Below are positions 7,554 through 15,957 of a stretch of DNA of 64,000 bases, in pieces. The notes beneath the pieces are model-generated. The model saw only the letters and a list, made by a program, of their open reading frames with translations, did no database searches and was not told the origin of the DNA. Within the stretch, counting starts at the first letter, position 1. Each line of letters starts with the position of its first letter. The position numbers were made by a program, and so were the translations under genes. Location: positions 1 through 64,000 of the forward strand of contig JAJPIZ010000038.1 of NCBI GenBank assembly GCA_021324435.1, written 5' to 3'. The stretch comes from Anaerolineae bacterium (GTDB lineage Bacteria > Chloroflexota > Anaerolineae > Anaerolineales > Villigracilaceae).

Positions 7554-9620
7554 ATGAAATCCATCCGCTTCAACACAAAGAGCGTTCCCGTCGCGTTTGC
7601 GATGACAACCATCCTCGCGTATGGACTCCTGCTCCCGCTCACCGGCTTTTACTGGGACGATTGGCCTTTCGCCTGGATCGCGAAATTCCTTGGGCCTGCC
7701 GAATTCATTCCGGCCTTTCGCGGTTTCCGCCCTTTCCTGGGACCGATCTTTTTCGTCACCACAAGTTTGATTCCACCGAATCCGCTTTTGTGGCAAATCT
7801 TCGCGCTGGTAATTCGATTCGTCTCAGCGCTTTGTGCATGGTTCATGCTGGATAAAATCTGGCCGAATCACAAACGCGAAACACAGATCGCATCTTCCTT
7901 GTTTCTTGTATTTCCCGGTTACAGTCAGCACTGGGTGGCGCTGACTCATATCAATCAGGAATGGATTCCTTTCATCTTTTATCTGCTTTCATTCGGATAC
8001 ACAGCGCGAGCCATGCGCAACCCCCAAAAATCTACTGTCAACACAATTCTCGCGCTTCTCTTCCTCATTCTCGGAGTCTTCCCCACCGAATACTTCCTCA
8101 CAATTGAACCGCTTCGTTTCCTATTTATCTGGGTCATCGTTGCTGAAGAAACAAAAGGGTTTTGGCCGCGCCTCATTCAAACAATGAAACGCTGGTGGCC
8201 GTATTTACTCGTGTGGTTTTCGAATGTTTTATGGCTGGATTACTATTACAAATCCGGCGCGTACATCTCTTATGGAGTAACCGCCGCGCAACAAACCCCA
8301 TCCATGATGGATGCGATCGTCGCGTTTGGCGACGCGCTTTGGAAAGCGGGACTCTACATCTGGGCACAAGTGCTTGTATTAATTTCGCGGTCCATCACAA
8401 CGCCGACCAGCCTGCTCACTCTCGTTTTGATCTTCATCGCTTTTCTACTTCTTGCTTTTTACTTTCTCAGTCTCGACCTTTCACCCTCACCCCTGGCCCC
8501 CCTCGCCCTTTCGGAGCGTTCCCCTCATTTTCAGAGAAAATGGGGGGGGGCGGAGAGGGGCTTCGTCCTCCCCGCGATTGTCATCGGCCTCATCGGCATT
8601 TTGCTGGGCCGCATCCCGTCCTTCGCGGCGGGGCTTCCGCTCACGCTTCAATCCAGTTTCGATCGTTTCATGGTTTCGATGATGCTCGGCGCCATTCTGT
8701 TCATCGCAGGACTGATCGAGTTAATCATCCGTAATCCACGCGCCAAGACGTATGTGTTTGCTCTGCTGATCGCGCTCGGTATCGGTCAACAATTCTTCAA
8801 CGCCAACATCTTCCGCCGCGACTGGCAACGCCAACAGGAAATCTACTGGCAGATGGCGTGGCGCATCCCCGCGCTCAAGCCGAACACGGTCATCCTGACC
8901 GATTACGTTCCGATTGATTACGAGACCGACCTTTCGTTCACCGCGCCGATCAATTGGATGTATGCGCGCGACATCCAACCGCCGGACTTGCCGTACGCGA
9001 TGCTTTATCTGGTCGAGCGTCTCGGCGGCGCAACCATCCCGGACCTCAAGCCGGGCACCGCGATTCAATTGCCTTATCGCACGCTGACGTTTCACAGTAG
9101 CACCTCGCAGGCCATTGTGATCAACGCCCCGGCAAATGAATGCCTGCATGTGTTCGACCCGGCTTACAAAGATGCGGGAGTCTATGGAAACTTTCCAGAT
9201 CTGCTTCCTGCATCCATCCCGCTCTCTGATCCCTCGCGCATTCTCACAGACGCGCCATCGGTCACGTTGCCCAGCCCGCCATTCAGCAAAGAGCCCGATC
9301 ATACATGGTGTTACTTCTATGAAAAGGCTGATCTCGCGCGGCAAACCGGAGATTGGCAAAAAGCCGCGGAGTTGGGCCATGAAACCGCACGGAAGAATCT
9401 CTCGGCGCAGAATCCATTCGAATGGTTTCCATTCATCGAGGCCTTTGCTCACACCAATGACCTGAAAACCGCGGAGCAGATCACGCGTCAGACGTGGAAC
9501 GAGGCACCGAAAACGCATAAAGGGTTGTGCGCGCTTTGGAAACGGGTGCAGTTGGAGGGTCCGAATGAGGCGCAGAGTTTTGCATCCGGCATATTGAGTC
9601 AATTTGGATGCGGTCAATAA
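7554..9620 (+). CDS. Large polytopic membrane protein, GT-C glycosyltransferase-like
   Basis: A 688-residue protein with many hydrophobic helices in the first 420 residues and a soluble C-terminal part (about 430-688). An acidic pair in the first extracytoplasmic loop (WDDWPF, 34-39) is typical of GT-C-fold lipid-linked sugar transferases, but the family assignment is weak and substrate unknown. Residues about 309-338 are encoded by a palindromic repeat that interrupts a membrane helix region and contains nine consecutive G (8542-8550). The C-terminal part has helical segments resembling TPR units (near ARQTGDWQKAAELGHE). No Shine-Dalgarno precedes the ATG; TATAAT lies 9 nt upstream, suggesting leaderless translation. 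Confidence 0.75.
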   Translation: MKSIRFNTKSVPVAFAMTTILAYGLLLPLTGFYWDDWPFAWIAKFLGPAEFIPAFRGFRPFLGPIFFVTTSLIPPNPLLWQIFALVIRFVSALCAWFMLDKIWPNHKRETQIASSLFLVFPGYSQHWVALTHINQEWIPFIFYLLSFGYTARAMRNPQKSTVNTILALLFLILGVFPTEYFLTIEPLRFLFIWVIVAEETKGFWPRLIQTMKRWWPYLLVWFSNVLWLDYYYKSGAYISYGVTAAQQTPSMMDAIVAFGDALWKAGLYIWAQVLVLISRSITTPTSLLTLVLIFIAFLLLAFYFLSLDLSPSPLAPLALSERSPHFQRKWGGAERGFVLPAIVIGLIGILLGRIPSFAAGLPLTLQSSFDRFMVSMMLGAILFIAGLIELIIRNPRAKTYVFALLIALGIGQQFFNANIFRRDWQRQQEIYWQMAWRIPALKPNTVILTDYVPIDYETDLSFTAPINWMYARDIQPPDLPYAMLYLVERLGGATIPDLKPGTAIQLPYRTLTFHSSTSQAIVINAPANECLHVFDPAYKDAGVYGNFPDLLPASIPLSDPSRILTDAPSVTLPSPPFSKEPDHTWCYFYEKADLARQTGDWQKAAELGHETARKNLSAQNPFEWFPFIEAFAHTNDLKTAEQITRQTWNEAPKTHKGLCALWKRVQLEGPNEAQSFASGILSQFGCGQ
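8478..8570 (+). repeat. Palindromic repeat inserted in frame in the coding sequence
   Basis: Contains CCCTCACCCCTGGCCCC at its left, GGAGAGGGG at its right and an inner hairpin CCCCTCATTTTC / GAAAATGGGGG. The sequence class (CTCACCCCTG... / ...GAGAGGGG) recurs at 10516-10536. It adds about 30 residues without breaking the frame. Confidence 0.65.
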
Positions 9621-9634
9621 TCCGCGTGCGCGGC

Positions 9635-9663
9635 TTGACGCTTTAAACGGGATATGCTACCAT
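9635..9663 (+). promoter_or_regulatory. Sigma70 promoter of the LysM lipoprotein gene
   Basis: TTGACG (9635-9640), 17-nt spacer, TACCAT (9658-9663); leader of about 25 nt with a Shine-Dalgarno. Confidence 0.6.
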
Positions 9664-9694
9664 CCCTCAATATTGAATGGAAAGAGGAGAGCAT

Positions 9695-10465
9695 ATGACT
9701 CATAAAAAGACAAGCGTGTTGGCGGCATTGGTGGCGCTTGCACTATTTCTTTCGGCCTGCGATCTCAGATATTCTCAAGCGCCCGCGGCCACACCGACGC
9801 TCATCCCGACGGGATTGTTCGTCTCACCGTTTCCAAATTCTGCTCTCTCGATAGACACGGTCGTCGCGTTCGGCCAGGAGACCGCCAGCGCACAGACCGC
9901 GGCGGCCAGCAGTGGAACGCCGGGCACGCCCGACGCGATCACTTCCACATCTTCCGCGGGCACGGCGATCACTCCGCAGACCGGCACACCCGCAACCCCA
10001 ACCGTTGGATTCCCGGTGACCACAGTGGCAACGACTCCCGCGCCTGTGACTGTCATCCCCGGCGCGACCACGATTACACCCTCGGTGGTTGTTCCGACAA
10101 TCTCCACTGCACGACCCGCATCTTATACATTGCAACAAGGCGAATGGCCTTTCTGTGTGGCCCGTCGCTTCAACGTGAATCCGGATGAACTCGCTACGCT
10201 GAATGGACTCGTGGACAGCCAGATCGTTCAACCGGGACTGGTGTTGCGAATCCCTCAAACAGGCAATCCATTCCCGGCGGCGCGCGCCTGGCATTCTCAT
10301 CCCGGCACCTTCACTGTGGGCGTAACGGCGGACCTCGGCGCGTACAACACAGTGTATGCCGTGGCTTGTTGGTATGGCGATGTGTTCCCAGAGTCAATTG
10401 CCAAACAAAACAACATTTCGCTCTCCGCCACGTTGACTTCCGGACAGTTATTGAGCATTCCATAA
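9695..10465 (+). CDS. LysM-domain lipoprotein
   Basis: A 256-residue lipoprotein. The signal peptide ends in a lipobox (LFLSAC, Cys near residue 26). A long Thr/Pro/Ala-rich linker (about 32-140) leads to a LysM-like domain (QQGEWPFCVARRFNVNPDEL, with VQPGLVLRIP at its end), a fold that binds peptidoglycan or chitin GlcNAc. The final 60 residues repeat a LysM-like pattern more weakly (VYAVACWYGDVFPESIAKQN), so there may be two modules. Start at 9695 is supported by AGAGGAG 5-6 nt upstream; the open frame's earlier ATG at 9677 lacks one. Expected to sit on the outer face of the membrane, possibly contacting cell wall. Flanked by its own promoter and terminator, hence monocistronic. Confidence 0.85.
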   Translation: MTHKKTSVLAALVALALFLSACDLRYSQAPAATPTLIPTGLFVSPFPNSALSIDTVVAFGQETASAQTAAASSGTPGTPDAITSTSSAGTAITPQTGTPATPTVGFPVTTVATTPAPVTVIPGATTITPSVVVPTISTARPASYTLQQGEWPFCVARRFNVNPDELATLNGLVDSQIVQPGLVLRIPQTGNPFPAARAWHSHPGTFTVGVTADLGAYNTVYAVACWYGDVFPESIAKQNNISLSATLTSGQLLSIP

Positions 10466-10485
10466 AGATAGATCGCTTGAAAGAA

Positions 10486-10513
10486 AAGCCCAGGCAAATG
10501 CCTGGGCTTATTT
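10486..10513 (+). terminator. Terminator after the LysM lipoprotein
   Basis: An 11-bp stem, AAGCCCAGGCA (10486-10496) with TGCCTGGGCTT (10499-10509), followed by ATTT. A-rich sequence before the stem means it could also act on the minus strand. Confidence 0.7.
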
Positions 10514-10534
10514 GACCTCACCCCTGCCCCTCCC

Positions 10535-10587
10535 GCTTCGACTTCGGGTCTCGATACGCTTTGCTACTCGACCCTCCGCTCAGCGCG
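10535..10587 (+). repeat. 53-bp repeat, left copy of an inverted pair
   Basis: Matches the reverse complement of 14969-15021 with one difference in 53. It begins GCTTCGACTTCGGGTCTCG and ends CCGCTCAGCGCG, just upstream of the Nudix gene. Confidence 0.85.
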
Positions 10588-10611
10588 AAGGTGAGAAGGA
10601 GAAAGAATAAG

Positions 10612-11160
10612 ATGGCATCTTTCGAACTCATCAAATCCGAGCCGCTGTTTCAGGGACGCGCCTTCAAGATCCGCCGCGACTGGTTGAAGACTCCCGATGG
10701 ACGCGAAACGAAGTTCGACATCGTTGAGCACGGCGGGTCGGTCATCCTCCTGCCGATTGACGAACAGGGCAATTTATTATTCGTCCGACAATATCGTCAC
10801 GCGGCGGGCACAGACCTGCTCGAACTGCCCGCGGGCACGCGCGATGGGAACGAGCCTTACGAAGATTGCGCGCGACGCGAGATCCGCGAAGAGACCGGCA
10901 TGGCGGCCGGCAGACTGGAACGCATCGGCGATTTTTATCTTGCGCCCGGCTATTCCACTGAGTTCATGGCTGTGTTCCTCGCCACGGAATTGAGTCATAA
11001 CCCACTTGAAGCGGACGAGGATGAATTTCTGCAAATCGAAAAGATCCCAGTAAAGAAAGCCATTGAAATGGCCCAGCGCGGCGAGGTGCCGGATGCCAAA
11101 TCACTGGCCGCGTTGTTTCTGGCGAGGCCTCATTTCAATAAATATTTGGAATCAAATTGA
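10612..11160 (+). CDS. Nudix hydrolase, ADP-ribose pyrophosphatase type
   Basis: A 182-residue enzyme expected to cleave ADP-ribose or a related nucleoside diphosphate to AMP plus ribose 5-phosphate. The Nudix box is intact: G-x5-E-x7-REIREETG, with the REIREETG core about residues 87-94. LLELPAG just before the box and the following GDFYLAPGYSTEF segment (Pro-Gly 15 or so residues after the box) fit the ADP-ribose-type subgroup. The ATG at 10612 is preceded by AAGGAG (10596-10601); upstream codons in the longer frame come from the 53-bp repeat and are unlikely to be translated. It is followed by 243 nt of regulatory sequence before nifJ. Confidence 0.9.
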   Translation: MASFELIKSEPLFQGRAFKIRRDWLKTPDGRETKFDIVEHGGSVILLPIDEQGNLLFVRQYRHAAGTDLLELPAGTRDGNEPYEDCARREIREETGMAAGRLERIGDFYLAPGYSTEFMAVFLATELSHNPLEADEDEFLQIEKIPVKKAIEMAQRGEVPDAKSLAALFLARPHFNKYLESN

Positions 11161-11218
11161 AAACGGGATCCCAAGTTTTTTCATCTTCCTGTCAAATTCA
11201 TCCAATTCTTGTCCGAAA

Positions 11219-11232
11219 TGTGACAACTCACA
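11219..11232. promoter_or_regulatory. Crp/Fnr-like palindrome upstream of nifJ
   Basis: TGTGA-N4-TCACA is a perfect inverted repeat. The half-site is Crp-like but the 4-nt spacing is that of Fnr-type sites. A role in oxygen or redox control of nifJ is an inference. Confidence 0.35.
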
Positions 11233-11299
11233 CGGGGAATTAAGTCATATATAACTAACGCCTTGCCATGTTGGGGGATACACTTGAAACAGAAAGTAA

Positions 11300-11386
11300 G
11301 TGCGTCGCACCAAACGCAGAGGACAAGTCCGCGAAACGGACAGCAACCCCGCCTAAACAAAATCCATGAAACCAGGTGCGACGCAC
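11300..11386 (+). ncRNA. Structured 5' leader of nifJ, candidate cis-regulatory RNA
   Basis: A perfect 12-bp stem, GTGCGTCGCACC (11300-11311) with GGTGCGACGCAC (11375-11386), encloses a purine-rich loop with an inner hairpin GTCCG-CGAAA-CGGAC (11327-11341) and conserved-looking unpaired segments (GCAGAGGACAA before it, AGCAACCCCGCCTAAAC after it). The stem ends about 5 nt before the nifJ Shine-Dalgarno, so folding could mask or free it. Parts resemble the c-di-GMP-I (GEMM) core (CAA, GAAA loop, GCAA, GCCTAAAC), but the second helix of that class is not evident, so the class is unassigned. Confidence 0.5.
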
Positions 11387-11403
11387 CCTCAAGGAGTTAG
11401 TGA

Positions 11404-14400
11404 ATGAAGCATCCAGTCATCACGATTGACGGCAACGAAGCCACCGCCTCGGTTGCCCACCGTTTGAACGAAGTCATTGCCATTTATCCCATCACGCCCT
11501 CTTCCGCCATGGGAGAGTTTTCGGATGAATGGTCGGCCAAAGGCAAAAAGAATCTATGGGGCACGGTCCCGCTGGTGATCGAGATGCAATCCGAAGGCGG
11601 CGCGGCCGGCGCGGTCCACGGCGCGCTACAAACCGGCGCACTGACCACCACCTTCACCGCCTCGCAGGGTCTGTTGTTGATGATCCCCAACATGTACAAG
11701 ATTGCCGGCGAACTCACCAGCACAGTCTTCCATGTGGCGGCGCGCGCCATCGCCGCGCATGCCCTCTCGATCTTCGGCGACCACCAGGATGTGATGGCTG
11801 TCCGCCAGACGGGTTGGGCTTTGCTCTCCTCCGGCTCCGTGCAGGAGGCGCAGGACTTCGCCGCCATCGCGCAGGCCGCCACGCTCAAAGCCCGCGTGCC
11901 CTTCCTGCATTTCTTCGACGGCTTCCGCACCTCGCATGAAGTCACCAAGATCTTTCAACTGACGGATGAAGAACTCCGCTCTTTCGTGGACGAGGACCTG
12001 ATTCGCGCTCATCGGGCGCGTGCCCTGTCCCCGGAGCATCCCGTGCTACGCGGCTCCGCGCAGAATCCCGATGTCTACTTCCAGATGCGCGAAGCGGCAA
12101 ATCCGTACTACCTTGCCGCCCCCGGGATCACCCAGGAAATGATGGACAAGTTCGCCAAGATCACCGGGCGACAATATCATCTCTTTGATTATGTCGGCCA
12201 TCCACAGGCCGAGCGCGTGATCATAATAATGGGTTCGGGCGGCGAGACAGCCGAAGAGACGGCCAATTATTTGGCAAGCAAAGGCGAAAAGGTCGGCGTT
12301 CTGCGCGTGAGGTTGTATCGCCCGTTTTCCATCAAGCATTTCATTGAAGCCTTGCCCGCTTCGGTCAAAGGCATCGCCGTGCTGGATCGCACGAAAGAAC
12401 CCGGCGCGTCCGGCGAGCCATTGTATCTGGATGTGGTCAATGCCTTGGTCGAAGGTCAACGCTCGAACATCAAGGTCATCGGCGGACGTTACGGTTTATC
12501 TTCTAAAGAATTTACACCCGCCATGGTCAAAGCCACTCTGGACGAATTGAAGAAGCCCGACCCAAAAGTCCATTTCACCGTCGGCATCAACGACGACGTG
12601 TCGCACACCAGCCTCGATGTGGATACATCCTTCTCCATCGAAGCCGAAGAGACCGTGCGTTGTGTGTTCGTCGGCCTCGGCTCGGACGGCACGGTTGGCG
12701 CCAACAAGAATTCCATCAAGATCATCGGCGAAGAGACCGATAACTTCGCGCAAGGTTATTTCTATTACGACTCGAAGAAGTCCGGCACGGTGACTCTCTC
12801 ACACCTGCGCTTCGGCCCGAAACCCATTCGCGCGCCGTATTTGATCGAAGCCAACCAGGCCAGTTTTGTGGCCTGCCATCAATTCACCTTCCTCGAGCGT
12901 GTGGACATGCTCAAATATGCCAAGCCGGGCGGCGTGTTTCTTCTCAACAGTTTGTATGGTCCCGATGAAGTCTGGGATCATCTGCCGCGCGAAGTGCAGA
13001 AAGACATCCTTGAGAAGAAACTCAAGTTCTACATCATCAACGGCTATGATGTAGCCGAAAAGACCGGCATGGGCGGGCGCATGAATACCATCATGCAGAC
13101 CGCCTTCTTCGCCATCAGCGGCATCCTGCCGCGCGAACAGGCCATTGCCGAAATCAAGCACGCCATCGAGAAAACCTACGGCAAGCGCGGCGCGGCCGTT
13201 GTCAAGAAAAATTTCGATGCGGTGGATCGAACCCTCGAGAATCTGCATGAGGTCAAGGTTCCAGCCGCGATCACGTCGAAGACCACGCGCCGCTCCGCGG
13301 TCCCGAGCGAAGCGCCGGAATTTGTCCGCAAGGTGCTCGCGCCGATGATTGACTTCGACGGCGATAACATTCCCGTCTCTGCCTTCCCCGTGGATGGCAC
13401 ATTCCCGCTGGCAACGACACAATGGGAGAAGCGTAATCTCACGCTCGACATCCCGGTGTGGGAATCGGACTTATGCATTCAATGCGGTAAATGCGTGATG
13501 GTCTGCCCGCACGCGGTGATCCGGCAAAAAATTTATGATGAAAAATTGCTGGCCGAGGCGCCCGCGACGTTCAAGCACATGCCGTCCAAGTTCAAAGAGT
13601 TTTCAAACGGCATGGCCTACACGATTCAAGTTGCGCCCGAAGATTGTACGGGATGTACATTGTGCGTGGATGTGTGCCCCGCGAAAGATAAGACTCAACC
13701 GGGTCGCAAGGCGCTGAACATGGCGCCGCAGCCGCCTCTGCGCGAACAGGAAGCGAAGAATTGGGACTTCTTCATGAAGATTCCCGATCTGGATCGCAAA
13801 TTAATCAATCCGTCCACGATCAAGAATTCGCAACTGCTGAGGCCGTTGTTCGAATTCAGCGGCGCGTGCCAGGGATGTGGCGAGACGCCGTATGTGAAAT
13901 TGGTCTCGCAACTTTTCGGGGACCGGACGATTGTCGCGAACGCAACGGGCTGTTCTTCCATCTACGGCGGGAACCTGCCCACCACGCCGTGGGCAGTTGA
14001 CTCGAACGGGCGCGGCCCGGCCTGGTCGAACTCGCTGTTCGAAGACAACGCCGAGTTCGGCCTCGGCATGCGGCTGACGCTCGACAAACAAAATGAATAC
14101 GCGCGCGAACTGCTCAAACAATTGGAAAACGAATTGAGCACGGAACTGGTCAACGCGATTCTGACCGCCGATCAATCCACCGAGGCCGGCATTGAAGATC
14201 AACGCGAGCGCGTCAAAATATTGAAAACAAAACTGGAAAAGAATACTGATGCACGCGCCAAAGATTTGGTCAGCATCGCGGACAGCCTCGTGAAGAAGTC
14301 CGTGTGGATCATAGGCGGCGATGGCTGGGCCTACGACATCGGTTATGGTGGCCTCGATCACGTGCTGGCCTCGGGGCGCAACGTCAACGTGCTGGTGCTC

Positions 14401-14976
14401 GACACCGAGGTCTATTCCAACACGGGCGGGCAGGCCAGCAAGTCCACGCCGCGCGCTGCAGTGGCGAAGTTCGCCATGGCCGGCAAGGACCTGCCGAAGA
14501 AAGACCTCGGCCTGATTGCGATGGCCTATGGTTATGTTTATGTGGCGCGGGTTGCGATGGGATTCAACGACCAACAGACTCTCAAAGCCTTCCTTGAAGC
14601 CGAGTCCTATGATGGGCCATCATTGATCATCGCCTACAGTCACTGCATCAATCACGGGTATGACATGGCACTTGGCCTGCAACAGCAGAAACTCGCCGTG
14701 CAGTCCGGCGCGTGGCCGATCTATCGCTACGATCCGCGGCTGGCGCATGAGGGCAAGAATCCGCTCATCATCGAAAACAAAGAGCCGAGCATCCCGGTCT
14801 CACAATACGCGTACAACGAGACGCGCTACAAGATGCTCACACAAATAGACGAGGCGCGGGCCGAGAAACTGATGAAGGAAGCGCAACACGACGCCAGGTC
14901 CCGCTGGACGCTGTATCAGCAAATGGCATCCATGCATTATGATGCAGATGGGAATGGAAAAGATTCATCGCGCTGA
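11404..14976 (+). CDS. nifJ: Pyruvate:ferredoxin (flavodoxin) oxidoreductase
   Basis: Single-chain PFOR, 1190 residues (usual length about 1170-1200). It oxidatively decarboxylates pyruvate with CoA to acetyl-CoA and CO2, passing electrons to ferredoxin, in the cytoplasm; it implies an anaerobic or micro-oxic central metabolism. Seen in order: the alpha domain (DGNEATASVAHRLNEVIAIY at the start, YPITPSSAMGE), the transketolase C-like domain, the gamma domain (about 420-620), two 4Fe-4S motifs (C691, C694, C697, C701 and C748, C751, C754, C758), and the thiamine-diphosphate domain with CQGCGETPY, TGCSSIYGG and GGDGWAYDIGYGG. AAGGAG lies 7-8 nt before the ATG. Its last codons and TGA stop lie inside the right copy of the 53-bp repeat. 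Likely control: the structured leader and the TGTGA palindrome upstream. Confidence 0.97.
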   Translation: MKHPVITIDGNEATASVAHRLNEVIAIYPITPSSAMGEFSDEWSAKGKKNLWGTVPLVIEMQSEGGAAGAVHGALQTGALTTTFTASQGLLLMIPNMYKIAGELTSTVFHVAARAIAAHALSIFGDHQDVMAVRQTGWALLSSGSVQEAQDFAAIAQAATLKARVPFLHFFDGFRTSHEVTKIFQLTDEELRSFVDEDLIRAHRARALSPEHPVLRGSAQNPDVYFQMREAANPYYLAAPGITQEMMDKFAKITGRQYHLFDYVGHPQAERVIIIMGSGGETAEETANYLASKGEKVGVLRVRLYRPFSIKHFIEALPASVKGIAVLDRTKEPGASGEPLYLDVVNALVEGQRSNIKVIGGRYGLSSKEFTPAMVKATLDELKKPDPKVHFTVGINDDVSHTSLDVDTSFSIEAEETVRCVFVGLGSDGTVGANKNSIKIIGEETDNFAQGYFYYDSKKSGTVTLSHLRFGPKPIRAPYLIEANQASFVACHQFTFLERVDMLKYAKPGGVFLLNSLYGPDEVWDHLPREVQKDILEKKLKFYIINGYDVAEKTGMGGRMNTIMQTAFFAISGILPREQAIAEIKHAIEKTYGKRGAAVVKKNFDAVDRTLENLHEVKVPAAITSKTTRRSAVPSEAPEFVRKVLAPMIDFDGDNIPVSAFPVDGTFPLATTQWEKRNLTLDIPVWESDLCIQCGKCVMVCPHAVIRQKIYDEKLLAEAPATFKHMPSKFKEFSNGMAYTIQVAPEDCTGCTLCVDVCPAKDKTQPGRKALNMAPQPPLREQEAKNWDFFMKIPDLDRKLINPSTIKNSQLLRPLFEFSGACQGCGETPYVKLVSQLFGDRTIVANATGCSSIYGGNLPTTPWAVDSNGRGPAWSNSLFEDNAEFGLGMRLTLDKQNEYARELLKQLENELSTELVNAILTADQSTEAGIEDQRERVKILKTKLEKNTDARAKDLVSIADSLVKKSVWIIGGDGWAYDIGYGGLDHVLASGRNVNVLVLDTEVYSNTGGQASKSTPRAAVAKFAMAGKDLPKKDLGLIAMAYGYVYVARVAMGFNDQQTLKAFLEAESYDGPSLIIAYSHCINHGYDMALGLQQQKLAVQSGAWPIYRYDPRLAHEGKNPLIIENKEPSIPVSQYAYNETRYKMLTQIDEARAEKLMKEAQHDARSRWTLYQQMASMHYDADGNGKDSSR

Positions 14977-15021
14977 GCGGAGGGTCGAGTAGCAAAGTGT
15001 ATCGAGACCCGAAGTCGAAGC
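14969..15021 (-). repeat. 53-bp repeat, right copy of an inverted pair
   Basis: Reverse-complement partner of 10535-10587 (52 of 53 positions). It begins CGCGCTGAGCGG and supplies the nifJ stop codon (TGA at 14974-14976). Confidence 0.85.
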
Positions 15022-15092
15022 GCTCTGAGTCGTTAATCTGCCCTTCGATTTTGCTCTGCTCCGATCAGGGCGAATCAATGCAAGAATCAAAG

Positions 15093-15121
15093 AACCTCCG
15101 CATGAGCGGAGGTTCCCGTTT
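15093..15121 (+). terminator. Terminator between nifJ and infA (convergent)
   Basis: AACCTCCGC (15093-15101), ATGA loop, GCGGAGGTT (15106-15114), then CCCGTTTTA. It can serve nifJ and, read on the other strand with TTCTTTG downstream, infA. Confidence 0.7.
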
Positions 15122-15148
15122 TATGATGATAAATCCAAAGATGGGAGG

Positions 15149-15403
15149 CTATTCGACTGGCTCAACAGGTGTGGGAGCGTTCTTGCGCTGGCGAAAAGTG
15201 ATGCGGCCGCGGGTCAGATCGTACGGAGACATCTCCACCGCGACGCGATCTCCGAGCAAAATGCGGATGTAGTACTTGCGCATTTTACCCGAAAGATAAG
15301 CCAGCACCTCATGGCCGTTCTCCAACCGGACCCTGAACTGGGTGCCGGGCAGAGCCTCGACCACAACTCCTTCTGCTCGAATTTTATCTTCCTCTTTTGC
15401 CAT
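15149..15403 (-). CDS. infA: Translation initiation factor IF-1
   Basis: An 84-residue S1/OB-fold protein that binds the ribosomal A site during initiation. The family core is complete: [20 protein letters not shown] at the start, then [20 protein letters not shown] and the [13 protein letters not shown] end. The family is usually about 72 residues; here about 10 extra residues ([10 protein letters not shown]) extend the C-terminus. I chose ATG 15403 because GGAG sits 6 nt before it; the in-frame ATGs 4 and 10 codons earlier would only add a non-conserved tail. It follows rpsU on the same strand after about 140 nt and lies downstream of the rRNA operon. Confidence 0.95.
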   Translation of the reverse strand: MAKEEDKIRAEGVVVEALPGTQFRVRLENGHEVLAYLSGKMRKYYIRILLGDRVAVEMSPYDLTRGRITFRQRKNAPTPVEPVE

Positions 15404-15541
15404 ACCTATCTCCATCGGGCGAGCGAACGTCAACTGAGCACAGCGTACCTTTAGGTATCGCCCACTTCGGCGGCATCGCGAAGCACTCCCGAAGGGAGCG
15501 TAGTCGTCGAAGCAAACTCGCTGGCGCGACCCGCCAAATTC

Positions 15542-15742
15542 TTACTCGGTCTCCCTGGTGAAGGAGCGTCGTTTGATGCGGCGAATCGCCTTTTTCTTCT
15601 CCATGCGGCGCTGTTCGCTCTTGGAGACATACCAGCGCTTGCGGCGGACGGTACTCAAGACGCCGCTCTTGACGACTTTCTTGCGAAAGCGCTTGAGCAG
15701 TGAGTCCTGAGACTCGCCAGAGCGTAAAACAACCAAAGCCAT
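15542..15742 (-). CDS. rpsU: Small ribosomal subunit protein bS21
   Basis: A 66-residue basic protein of the 30S subunit. The hallmark N-terminus is present (MALVVLRSGESQDSLLKRFR) followed by the KKVVKSGVL and KRWYVSKSEQRR segments and an Arg/Lys-rich tail. ATG 15742 is supported by GGAGGTG 8 nt upstream; the longer open frame to 15871 is not conserved. A TTGACA box lies about 140 nt upstream (15882-15887). It lies between the 5S gene and infA, all on the minus strand. Confidence 0.95.
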   Translation of the reverse strand: MALVVLRSGESQDSLLKRFRKKVVKSGVLSTVRRKRWYVSKSEQRRMEKKKAIRRIKRRSFTRETE

Positions 15743-15856
15743 AATCGATTCACCTCCTTCCACGGGTGAGATGCGGGCCAAGAAAAAACCCTCGGCCATA
15801 CGCGGACGGCTGAGGGCGGTGTCTGAACCGAAACGACCAAAGATGACCTTGCGATC

Positions 15857-15887
15857 AAATAAGCGCTTCACACTCCTCGAATGTCAA
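15857..15887 (-). promoter_or_regulatory. Possible promoter of rpsU
   Basis: Minus strand TTGACA (15882-15887), 19-nt spacer, TTATTT (15857-15862). The -35 is perfect, but the spacing is long and the -10 weak. Confidence 0.35.
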
Positions 15888-15957
15888 TGATGGGGACGGG
15901 AGTCCCTCAACCGAACCAACGTGGGGGATTATACACGATAGCATGTTAAAAGAAAAG

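Noticed and set aside
11300-11386. Firm identification of the nifJ leader as a c-di-GMP-I riboswitch
   Set aside because: Only part of the core words match and the second conserved helix is not evident; left unassigned.
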